DNA from: Acidobacteriota bacterium
GTDB taxonomy: Bacteria > Acidobacteriota > UBA6911
NCBI GenBank assembly: GCA_017860135.1
Contig: JAFNAG010000057.1
Coordinates: forward strand, 1-42,256
Reading direction: 5' to 3'
Length of the DNA stretch: 42,256 bases
A program made the translations under genes and the position numbers. The notes beneath the pieces were generated by a model. The model worked only from the letters and a program-made list of their open reading frames with translations, ran no database searches and was not told the origin of the DNA. Of the stretch, positions 25,014 through 32,341 are shown piece after piece; the stretch's first letter is position 1; each line of letters starts with the position of its first letter.

Positions 25014-26726
25014 CTACGGCTCATATCGAACGGGCAGGTACTCCGGATACCACATCGCCTGCCGGACACGTTCTTCCAGGCCCTCGAGGTTCTCCGCATC
25101 CGCATGACCTTCTACGACGGCGCGTTTCACCGTGGCACACGCGACCGCGTGGGAGCATTCCCGGATCCTGGGGAGTTCCGGATAGACTGCGGTTTCATCG
25201 AGGTCTTTCAAAGTCACATTGGCTGCAAGGGCGCGAGCCGCTTCCAGGAACATGCCGTCGGTGGTCCGCCGCGCTCGGGATACTGTAAGTCCGAGCCCGA
25301 CGCCTGGGAAGACAAACGCATTGTTGCCCTGGCCGATCCGATGGCGTTTCCCGTTGTGGACCACAGGATCGAAGGGGCTCCCCGTCGCGAGGATGGCACG
25401 CCCCTCTGACCAGTGGATGCCGTCTTCGGCGGTGCACTCGGCTTTGGATGTGGGATTGGACAGAGGGAAGATAATGGGACGCTCATTGACTTTCGCCATC
25501 AACTCGACCACCTGCCTGGTGAATGTCCCCGGGGTCCCCGAGGTTCCGATCAGGATGGTCGGTTTGACGTTCTCCACCACTTCGGCCAGGGTGATGTTGC
25601 CCCTGTCTTTGACCTTGTAGTTCGCAGTCTCTTCTATGTCTCTGGCATACGTGGCCTTGAAATCTTCGAGGTTGGTGCGGGCTTTGGTCACCAGCCCCTT
25701 GGAGTCCGTAGTCCAGATGCGTTTGATCGCCTCTTCGCGGGTCAAACTCTCTTCCATCATCGCTGAAACAAGAAGATCCGATATGCCCTGCGCCGACGCA
25801 CCGGCACCGGCGAACACGATGCGCTGTTCGCGCATGGGTTTCTTGGTAATGCGCAGAGCGCTGTATAAACCTGCCAGTACCACCCCCGCGGTCCCCTGGA
25901 TATCGTCGTTGAAGGTGCACAGCTTGTCCTTGAAGCGTTTGAGCTGCTTGATCGCATTCCCCTTGAGGAAATCCTCCCATTGCAGAATCGCCTTGGGGAA
26001 TACCTTCTGGAAGGCGGCAACAAACCGATCGATGAACTCCTGATACTCGTCGCCGCGGATCCTCTTGTGCCGCAATCCCAGATACAGCGGATCGTTCAAT
26101 CTCTCCTCGTTGTCGGTGCCGACATCAAGTGTGATCGGAATGGTGTTATGGGGGGAGACTCCGGCGCAGAGAGTGTAGAGGCAGAGCTTGCCGATAGGGA
26201 TGCCCATTCCGCCCGCCCCCTGATCGCCGAGCCCGAGAATACGTTCTCCGTCCGTCGCGACGATAATAGAGGGATTACTGATCTCGTAATTGCCGAGGAT
26301 CTTTTCAATCTGGTGCCTCTGGTCATAGCCGATATAAAGGCCACGGGCTTTGCGGTAAATATGAGAGTATTTCTGGCAGGCTTCCCCGACTACCGGCGTG
26401 TAGACGATCGGCATCATCTCGTCGATGTGCTCGAGCACCAGACGGAAGTAGAGGGTTTCGTTCCGGTCCTGCAATCCCGAGAGATAGATGAATTTTTCCA
26501 GGAGGTTCGGCTTCCCAGCAAAATTTTCATAGCTGCGATCGAGCTGCTGCGTCATCGTGGAAACGATCGGCGGAAGGAGGCCGTGGAGATCCAGTTCATC
26601 CCGCTCCTGATTGGTGAATGCGCTCCCCTTATTTATGAGGGAATCCGCGAGAACCTGCCTCCCCTTCGCCGAAACGGCGACGTACTTCTGCCCTGTTGCC
26701 GAATCAATCCTGATACTGGTCTTCAT
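25014..26726 (-). CDS. NAD-dependent malic enzyme
   Basis: The protein has 570 residues from ATG 26726, preceded by AAGGAG. A 20-residue upstream extension has no site. It oxidatively decarboxylates malate to pyruvate. The N-terminal malic domain shows MPIVYTPVVGEACQKYSHI, ARGLYIG, and the divalent-metal region QWEDF followed by FNDDIQGTAGVVLAG. The Rossmann domain carries VFAGAGASAQGI, then the LIGTSG and FPLSNPTSKAEC motifs. It ends in FPGVGLGL and a helical tail. Length fits the MaeA-type NAD enzymes of about 565 residues rather than the longer phosphotransacetylase fusions. It seems to be a single-gene unit. It could link C4 acids to the pyruvate pool. Confidence 0.95.
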   Translation of the reverse strand: MKTSIRIDSATGQKYVAVSAKGRQVLADSLINKGSAFTNQERDELDLHGLLPPIVSTMTQQLDRSYENFAGKPNLLEKFIYLSGLQDRNETLYFRLVLEHIDEMMPIVYTPVVGEACQKYSHIYRKARGLYIGYDQRHQIEKILGNYEISNPSIIVATDGERILGLGDQGAGGMGIPIGKLCLYTLCAGVSPHNTIPITLDVGTDNEERLNDPLYLGLRHKRIRGDEYQEFIDRFVAAFQKVFPKAILQWEDFLKGNAIKQLKRFKDKLCTFNDDIQGTAGVVLAGLYSALRITKKPMREQRIVFAGAGASAQGISDLLVSAMMEESLTREEAIKRIWTTDSKGLVTKARTNLEDFKATYARDIEETANYKVKDRGNITLAEVVENVKPTILIGTSGTPGTFTRQVVELMAKVNERPIIFPLSNPTSKAECTAEDGIHWSEGRAILATGSPFDPVVHNGKRHRIGQGNNAFVFPGVGLGLTVSRARRTTDGMFLEAARALAANVTLKDLDETAVYPELPRIRECSHAVACATVKRAVVEGHADAENLEGLEERVRQAMWYPEYLPVRYEP

Positions 26727-26786
26727 TGAGATTCTCCTTGCTCGAAATGAAACGTATGAAATGATTGCGCTGTGGAACCAGCGCAT

Positions 26787-27053
26787 TCTGGATCAATCCT
26801 GATTGCCACCCCCAAAATAGCTCCGTTCACAAAGCGATGACCGAAGGTCCCTTATCCGGGGTGAACTGGTCCAAGGAACCTAAAGTCGTACATTATATCC
26901 TTTTTGGGGCGGGGAATCTCCTGTTTGCTGCAATCCGGGCGGAAATTTTCAACCGGCAGTGCGACAGTCACGCCTGCACGCTTGTTCCAGGCAGCCAACC
27001 GCGCCGGAAACCGCGGTATTTTCGGCGACTCGAGCGGCCCGCCGCCCCTCAGG
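26787..27053. other. intergenic stretch, nothing recognised
   Basis: This gap lies between the malic enzyme start and repeat element D. I see no gene with a ribosome site, no RNA and no clear palindrome. The malic enzyme promoter should be here. Confidence 0.4.
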
Positions 27054-27290
27054 GTTCGCGCCAAAATAAGTTCACATGCTGGCGCGAGCGCCGGGCGGGC
27101 AGATGCAAGGCGCCGCGACGCAGGCGATGTAGTGACATCGCCGAGGAGCGGCCACGCAGCAGATGCCCGCCCGCCGCCGCGCACCGAAGGGCTGCAGCCT
27201 CTCCGATATGCTGAATTCCTAAGCCCATCGTTCCGCACATTCCTCGGCTTCCCATGCTGCGGCAGAATGTGAAGTTATTTTTGCACGAGC
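27054..27290. repeat. inverted-repeat element (MITE-like) D
   Basis: Terminal arms at 27054-27077 and 27267-27290 match at 20 of 24 positions as inverted copies (core AAAATAA-TTCACAT). They are AT-rich, in contrast to a very GC-rich interior. The interior carries its own weaker pair, GGGCGGGCAGATG at about 27095 and CAGATGCCCGCCC at about 27169. It abuts the stop codon of uppS (27292). No gene was found inside. Confidence 0.65.
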
Positions 27291-27291
27291 C

Positions 27292-28014
27292 CTAAGCGGG
27301 TACTCGGGCGGCACACGGCAGGGCGCCGAATTTTCGCGTGCGTGCATGGTAGTCGTCCAAGGCATTCTGCAGATCGCTCTCGCCGAAATCGGGCCAGAGC
27401 GTGGGCGAGAAATGCAGTTCCGCATATGCCGCCTGCCAGAGCAGGAAATTGGACAGACGCTGCTCCCCAGCGGTACGGATGACCAGGTCGGGATCCGGAA
27501 CGTCCCTGGACGACAGCATGCCGGAGAACAGCGCTTCGTCGATCTCGGCGGGGGACGTCTTTCCACGCACGGCCTGAAGCGCCAGGGTCCGGGCGGCTTC
27601 CACGATCTCGTATCGGGCCCCGTAATCGAGGCCCAGCCGCAGATGCAGCCGCGTACAATGTCGAGTGGCTGTTTCCGCACGCTCGAGTGCGCCGACCACT
27701 TCCGTCGAGAACCGGTCGCGCCGGCCGAAGGCGGACAGGCGAATCCCGTTCTCCTGCAACTCGTCCAATTCCTCGGCCAGATATTTTTGAAAGAGACGGA
27801 AGAGGATGCGGACCTCGTGTTCCGGGCGTTTCCAGTTTTCGCTCGAGAAAGCGAACAGGGTCAGGACCGGGATGTCGCGCCGGCATGCCGCTTCCACTGT
27901 CCGGCGCACCGCGCGGGCGCCGGCTTCGTGGCCCTTCCAGCGCGGCATCCCACGCTGCTCGGCCCATCGACCGTTTCCATCCATGATGATCGCAACGTGC
28001 TGTATGGAATTCAT
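27292..28014 (-). CDS. uppS: polyprenyl (undecaprenyl) diphosphate synthase
   Basis: The protein has 240 residues from ATG 28014, with TGAGG upstream. It adds cis-isoprene units to farnesyl diphosphate to make the C55 carrier of cell-wall synthesis. The first conserved block is IIMDGNGRWA, with catalytic Asp12. Other blocks are FAFSSENWKRP, LGLDYGARYEI, DPDLVIRTAGEQRLSNFLLWQ and ELHFSPTLWPDF. The usual Ser of RTSGE is Ala here. It lies seven bases after the regulator gene, so it is translated from that transcript. The cdsA gene that often follows uppS is not here; repeat element D is instead. Confidence 0.95.
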   Translation of the reverse strand: MNSIQHVAIIMDGNGRWAEQRGMPRWKGHEAGARAVRRTVEAACRRDIPVLTLFAFSSENWKRPEHEVRILFRLFQKYLAEELDELQENGIRLSAFGRRDRFSTEVVGALERAETATRHCTRLHLRLGLDYGARYEIVEAARTLALQAVRGKTSPAEIDEALFSGMLSSRDVPDPDLVIRTAGEQRLSNFLLWQAAYAELHFSPTLWPDFGESDLQNALDDYHARTRKFGALPCAARVPA

Positions 28015-28021
28015 ACGGGCC

Positions 28022-28405
28022 TCAGCTGTGCAACGGCACAGGGTGAATACCGGGGCGGATCGAACCTCCCGGCCGCCCGCGCACCTGCGCAAGGTCGGGG
28101 AGAAGCCCCGACAGCTTTTCGAGATACTCTTCCAGCGCCAGGCGTCCCGCAGGACTTAACCTGTAAGTGCTTCTGGGTTTCCGGTCCTCGAAGCACTTGT
28201 CGCAGACGACATAGCCGGCTTCTTCCAGCTTGCGCGCCTGGACGCTGAGGTTACCGTCGGTTGTCTGCAGCAGTTCGCGCAGTTCCGTGAACGTGAGCGA
28301 CTCCTGGACCACGAGGGCCGACAGGATCCCCAACCGCAGCCGCTCGTGTATCATCGGATCCAGGTCATTGGGAGTGGGACGCGCAGGTTTGCTTTTTCTA
28401 GCCAT
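28022..28405 (-). CDS. winged-helix DNA-binding regulator (PF13601-type)
   Basis: The protein has 127 residues from ATG 28405, with GGAGG seven bases upstream. A longer frame to 28642 runs through the membrane-protein gene and is a shadow. Residues about 18-100 form a MarR/ArsR-like winged helix. Helix-turn-helix motifs lie in LTFTELRELLQTTDGNLSVQARKLEEAGYV, and the wing in KSFEDRKPRSTYRLSPAGR-type sequence, although the aligned wing starts CDKCFEDRKPRS. Such regulators are often coded beside membrane proteins. It overlaps the membrane protein gene by eight bases and precedes uppS by seven. A palindrome upstream of the operon is a candidate operator. Confidence 0.9.
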   Translation of the reverse strand: MARKSKPARPTPNDLDPMIHERLRLGILSALVVQESLTFTELRELLQTTDGNLSVQARKLEEAGYVVCDKCFEDRKPRSTYRLSPAGRLALEEYLEKLSGLLPDLAQVRGRPGGSIRPGIHPVPLHS

Positions 28406-29003
28406 TGTGCCTCCAGGCGATGTAGGCGCCGAAAACCAGGTGCAGCCATCCGAAACCGACTGCCAGCCAGGCCAATCCCAAACCGGGGGGTGAGGCGGCG
28501 GCGCCGGCCGCAGCCGCCAGTAACAGCAACCCGAGATAGCGCACCGGCGCCACCGAAACAAGTCCGCCATTGACCACTGCCGCGCCATAGCAGCCGAGCC
28601 AGATCGCGGGCAGCCAGTCGAGATTCTGTGTGTGAACGGCAAGACTCGTCAGCACCGCACCAACAAAAAGGGCGGGACAAAGGCTCCAGAGGAGCTTTCG
28701 CACCAGAGGAATGTGTAACTGCGTATGCGTCAGCCGGGACTTGCGGTAGATTCCGTAGGAGACGATCGCGACCGAAACTGAAAGAACGCCCCCCCAGATC
28801 CGCAGCGCGAGCACGTGCAGAGGGCCTTCTCCCCAGGGTGCGCCGGTAACAAAGCAGTTCAGCGCCACGCCCCCGAGAGCCGCAGCGCCCGCCGCCATGA
28901 GGCCCTTGCCCGGAACTGCCGTGAATCGGCCGGCGGCATCCAGCGTCTTGCGGATGTACTGCAGATTTTCCTGAGCCAACTCCCTCGTGATTGGATCCAC
29001 CAC
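28398..29003 (-). CDS. polytopic membrane protein paired with winged-helix regulator
   Basis: The protein has 201 residues from GTG 29003, preceded by GGAGGG. The first 30 residues are polar and helical (ITRELAQENLQYIRKTLDAAGRF). Five or six membrane segments follow, rich in Ala, Gly and Leu. The sequence ends in a short HNG tail. No catalytic motif was recognised. The stop overlaps the start of the regulator gene, so translation is coupled. This suggests it senses or is controlled with the regulator. It may be a signal-input or envelope-stress protein, but that is inference. Confidence 0.8.
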   Translation of the reverse strand: MVDPITRELAQENLQYIRKTLDAAGRFTAVPGKGLMAAGAAALGGVALNCFVTGAPWGEGPLHVLALRIWGGVLSVSVAIVSYGIYRKSRLTHTQLHIPLVRKLLWSLCPALFVGAVLTSLAVHTQNLDWLPAIWLGCYGAAVVNGGLVSVAPVRYLGLLLLAAAAGAAASPPGLGLAWLAVGFGWLHLVFGAYIAWRHNG

Positions 29004-29025
29004 AGCAGCCCTCCGGAATGGTCAT

Positions 29026-29054
29026 TGGTATCACGAATGAGATGAGCATGTCAA
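29026..29054 (-). promoter_or_regulatory. promoter for membrane protein/regulator/uppS operon
   Basis: On the minus strand a perfect TTGACA (29054-29049) is followed after 16-18 bases by weak -10 candidates, GATACC or TACCAA, near 29032-29025. The start codon is at 29003, so a short leader would result. Confidence 0.45.
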
Positions 29055-29055
29055 G

Positions 29056-29074
29056 TACTTTATTATGTAAAGTA
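29056..29074. promoter_or_regulatory. palindromic operator candidate
   Basis: TACTTTA (29056-29062) and TAAAGTA (29068-29074) form a perfect seven-base inverted repeat with a five-base spacer. It touches the -35 box of the operon that contains a winged-helix regulator gene, so it is a natural binding site for a dimer of that regulator. Binding is not shown. Confidence 0.55.
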
Positions 29075-29087
29075 TATTCCCGCCAAA

Positions 29088-29489
29088 GGGGTGTTGGGTG
29101 CTGGGTGTCGGCTGTCAGGGATCTTGGAATGCCGAGAAAGGATCACGGAATGCGGGGTTTTCGAATGCGGTGCGGGACGTGGGATGCAGAATGTCCTGTG
29201 GCATGGGGGAAATGCCTATACCGATTGAGCAGGATTTCTGTTGACAGCTGCCGAGAGCCAAACGCGGAGCTACAGCGTCAGACAATCATTGTTCGCCTGC
29301 TTTGCATCGCTTCCCCCCATCGGGCATCGCGAATCCGGTGTGTCAATTCCCTCAACGCCTCATTGCGCTCATGACGTCCGGCTCCGAATTCGGTGCACTA
29401 TCACTCGGAATTCCACTTCCTGCATTTGAGATTTATAGACTTTACTTCTCCAACTCCCGAGCACCCAACACCCGGCACCCAGCACCCCC
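29088..29489. repeat. GGGTG-type simple repeats in inverted orientation flanking a gene-free stretch
   Basis: A run of GGGTGTTGGGTGCTGGGTG-like units at 29088-29111 reappears inverted at 29461-29489 (GCACCCAACACCCGGCACC). The 350 bases between carry no supportable gene. The pair could be ends of a degenerate mobile element or two decayed simple repeats. Confidence 0.5.
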
Positions 29490-29518
29490 AGGAAATCCAC
29501 GTCCCGAGTATGAACCGG

Positions 29519-30907
29519 CTATTGGGTAAACGGAAATCCGGGTCCCAGCTTCCGGGCGATGCGGTCGGCGATCCAATGGCCGTCCCACCATTCCACTGGA
29601 TTGACCGGCAGTCCGTCGAGGATGACGGCAAAATGGAGGTGATCGCCGCCTGCGAGTCCGGTTTCCCCTGTCTGTCCGATGGTGTCGCCGCGCGCGACCT
29701 TCTGACCCGGAGTCACGCCGATGTTTGAAAGATGTCCGTAAAGGGACATTATGCCGCAGCCGTGGTTAATTACCACCGCGTTGCCGTAAATCCCGAAGTA
29801 TCTGGCCAGCGCCACGATGCCATCGTTGGCGGCCGGGACGGGCGCGCGACGGGTTACGGCCAGGTCATAGCCGAGGTGCGTCTGGCGGTCCACGACATTC
29901 CCCTGGTGCAGGTAGGTGCGGGAGTCGGCAAAGCCCGCCATCACTTTGCCGTTTGGTATGGCGACAAACGGCTTGCTCCAGAGCATTTCCTGGCCCGGCT
30001 TTTGGGCAAGTTCCAGGAGCGCCTCAGCGTTTTTCTGGCGCAGATCCCGGTTGATCGCGAGATAGTTATCGAGCAGGTTCCCGCGGTCCTGCAGTTCGGG
30101 AGTCTGCGACATGATTTCGGGAACGACCTTGTTGAGGAACGCTTCCGACAGCTCCACGGCGTCCTGTTTGAACTCTTTGGGGAAGAACTGGTCGATGAAA
30201 GAGCGTTCCGCCTGGTTTTCGGATGCATCGAAGGCCATCAGGCGGGCATCGGCGGAATTCATGTCATAGGGTATGGCGAAGATCGCGAAGCGCGCCCCTT
30301 TTTCGCCTCCCGGCAGCGGGTAGCCGGGGAACCACCACTTGCCGGCGCGCACACCGTCGTGGACTGAGGAATCATCCACACGGTACACAACCGCCTCGCA
30401 GCCCCCTTGCGCGACATATGTCTGCGTGGAAATCACCTGCAGGGCAGGCGGCGACAGGCGCACGGGAAGAGTGATTTCCTGCCTGACAGGATCGGGACGG
30501 CGCAGCCAGGTTCCGACCCTGCCGGCTGTGACCCGGATAGTGGCTTCGCCCGGTTTCAGGCCGGGGTTCTTCTCGCGACCGGCTTCCGCCGTGATGGTGT
30601 CGCGTATGGTGCCCGCGCTCCAGAACGCCGCGGCGGACGGATAGTCATAGTTCTTCGCCGCCAGCGGGACACTCAGATTTCCCTGCACGAGCTCGACCCC
30701 CACATAGCTCAGTCCCCTCCTGGGTTCGGCAATTTCCACCGTAACGGGTGTGCGTTTGCCGATAAAGGCGATCGCAGGACGGATCACAATCTCAGGTGGA
30801 GGACCTACGCGGAGCAGTTCCATCCCAACCCAAACCAGGACAGCCACAACTAACAAAATCAGGACCGCTGTCGGACGCAGGCTTCGTTGTTCGACCAGAT
30901 CTTTCAT
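29519..30907 (-). CDS. M23 family (LytM-type) metallopeptidase, membrane-anchored
   Basis: The protein has 462 residues from ATG 30907. A TTG nine bases further up is possible, and neither start has a strong site. Residues about 11-33 are a single signal-anchor helix (AVLILLVVAVLVWVGMELL). A long beta-rich extracytoplasmic region of about 280 residues follows. The C-terminal LytM domain shows a zinc-type HxxxD (HLGYDLA), INHGCGIMSLYGHL, GDTIGQTGETG and the closing HLHF. All ligand positions are present, so it should cleave peptidoglycan cross-links. The N-terminal domain fold is not recognised. It is the next gene up from the regulator operon on the same strand, but 500 gene-free bases separate them. 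Confidence 0.92.
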   Translation of the reverse strand: MKDLVEQRSLRPTAVLILLVVAVLVWVGMELLRVGPPPEIVIRPAIAFIGKRTPVTVEIAEPRRGLSYVGVELVQGNLSVPLAAKNYDYPSAAAFWSAGTIRDTITAEAGREKNPGLKPGEATIRVTAGRVGTWLRRPDPVRQEITLPVRLSPPALQVISTQTYVAQGGCEAVVYRVDDSSVHDGVRAGKWWFPGYPLPGGEKGARFAIFAIPYDMNSADARLMAFDASENQAERSFIDQFFPKEFKQDAVELSEAFLNKVVPEIMSQTPELQDRGNLLDNYLAINRDLRQKNAEALLELAQKPGQEMLWSKPFVAIPNGKVMAGFADSRTYLHQGNVVDRQTHLGYDLAVTRRAPVPAANDGIVALARYFGIYGNAVVINHGCGIMSLYGHLSNIGVTPGQKVARGDTIGQTGETGLAGGDHLHFAVILDGLPVNPVEWWDGHWIADRIARKLGPGFPFTQ

Positions 30908-31079
30908 GGATTTCAATCCGGGAAGGGCGAGACTGCCCCTGCTGCGCCCGCGGAACTAACAGCGGCCGGTCTCCCTGCTGTGGGGACCGGAAGGCACCGC
31001 GACTCAAGCGCTCATGGTAGCATAAGGCCGCGGCGCCTGCGCCCGCTTTCATGGCACCGCAGCCGTTCGCTGCCGCCTC

Positions 31080-31140
31080 CTGGAGTGCGGGCATCTCGCC
31101 CGAAGACACCGGCGATGCGGGCCGGACGCCCGTGCTCCAG
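31080..31140. repeat. GC-rich palindromic repeat, copy 3
   Basis: CTGGAGTGCGGGCATCTCGCCCG at 31080-31102 is answered by CGGGCCGGACGCCCGTGCTCCAG at about 31118-31140 in inverted form. The arms resemble the inner arms of element C and the repeat at 16173. It lies in the divergent gap between the M23 peptidase and the hydrolase. Confidence 0.6.
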
Positions 31141-31289
31141 GGCGGTCCGCAAAAGCCGATGGCAATGAAGAAGCAGGTTAGGAACGCGATGATCTCTGCT
31201 ATCATTAATGGTATCGTTTTTGACAGCTCGTCAAAATTTATCCCGGGCGGGACGGTATCTGTTTCGCCGGCTCCTTCGAGGAGAGGCGC

Positions 31290-32081
31290 ATGAGAGTGTT
31301 GGTGAACGGGATTCAGGTCCAATACGAACTCGAAGGTCCGTCTTCTGGCCCGGTCGTGCTGCTCGCACATTCACTCGCGACGAACCTGTCGATTTGGGAG
31401 CCCCAGGTGCGAATGCTGGCGGAAAACTTCCGAGTGCTCAGGTACGACGCATTGGGGCATGGGGGAACGGGAGTTCCTGCGGGCCCCTACACGATGGACC
31501 GGCTCGCCACGCAGGCTGCCGGCCTGCTCGGCGCACTTGGCCTGGAAAGGGTCCATTTCATGGGGCTTTCCATGGGGGGGATGATCGCACAGCTGCTGGC
31601 GATACGGGCACCCCGGAAACTCGCGAGTCTGCTACTTTGCAGTACAACCAGCCGGATTCCTCCGGAAGCTCTGGCGCTCTGGCAGGAGCGCATCCGGATT
31701 GCGGAGACGGAAGGAATGGAGCCGCTGGTTGAGCCCACGATCGGCCGATGGTTCACCCCTCCCTTTCGAATTGCCCATCCCGACGTCATCGACAAGGTGC
31801 GCGCCATGATCCGCGCCACGCCTCCCGCGGGCTACTCAGCCTGTTGCCACGCGGTGTCACGGCTCGACCTCGCTGCGGAACTCCAGGCGATCCGCGCGCC
31901 TACCCTCATGATTGTCGGCGAGGAAGACCCGGGCACTCCGGTGGAAGCGTGTCGCACGATCCAGGAACAGATCCCCGGCTCGGAGCTGGCAATCATCCCG
32001 TCGGCCTCCCACCTTTCGAACCTGGAACAAACCGAGCCCTTCAACCAGGCGGTCAGCTCATTCCTCGCCCGCGTCGTGTGA
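31290..32081 (+). CDS. alpha/beta hydrolase, 3-oxoadipate enol-lactonase-like
   Basis: The protein has 263 residues with no signal peptide. GAGGAGAGG precedes ATG 31290. Features are an opening MRVLVNGIQVQYELEG, the oxyanion loop AHSLATN, RYDALGHGGTG, the nucleophile elbow GLSMGGM (Ser at about 100), the acid in VGEEDPGTP and the His in ASHLSNLEQ. The order and the short length match PcaD-type enol-lactonases and their relatives. No other beta-ketoadipate gene is near, so the true substrate may be another lactone or ester. It is cytoplasmic. The lactate permease gene follows in the same direction after 260 bases. Confidence 0.85.
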   Translation: MRVLVNGIQVQYELEGPSSGPVVLLAHSLATNLSIWEPQVRMLAENFRVLRYDALGHGGTGVPAGPYTMDRLATQAAGLLGALGLERVHFMGLSMGGMIAQLLAIRAPRKLASLLLCSTTSRIPPEALALWQERIRIAETEGMEPLVEPTIGRWFTPPFRIAHPDVIDKVRAMIRATPPAGYSACCHAVSRLDLAAELQAIRAPTLMIVGEEDPGTPVEACRTIQEQIPGSELAIIPSASHLSNLEQTEPFNQAVSSFLARVV

Positions 32082-32341
32082 CAGGAACCGGCAGCCTGCC
32101 GGCCGTCTGATCCAACGCTGTCGGCTCGGGCGGAATCCAGCTCCTGGACCGCTGTGCCCCGGGAGACAGCATTCCTGCCTCGGGCAGTCTATCGAGTTCC
32201 GCACCTGCGCCGGGTTGAACCGGATTGCGTACAATCCCTGCAAATCCGCAGACCCGGAAGGAATTTCTTTGAGGTCTCCCATGACTTTGTGGTTTATATC
32301 TCTGCGAGCCGGATGATCGCGGCCGGCAGGGGGGAGATGCC

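Noticed and set aside
31220-31245. TTGACA before the enol-lactonase-like gene as a promoter
   Set aside because: No acceptable -10 sequence at 15-19 bases spacing.
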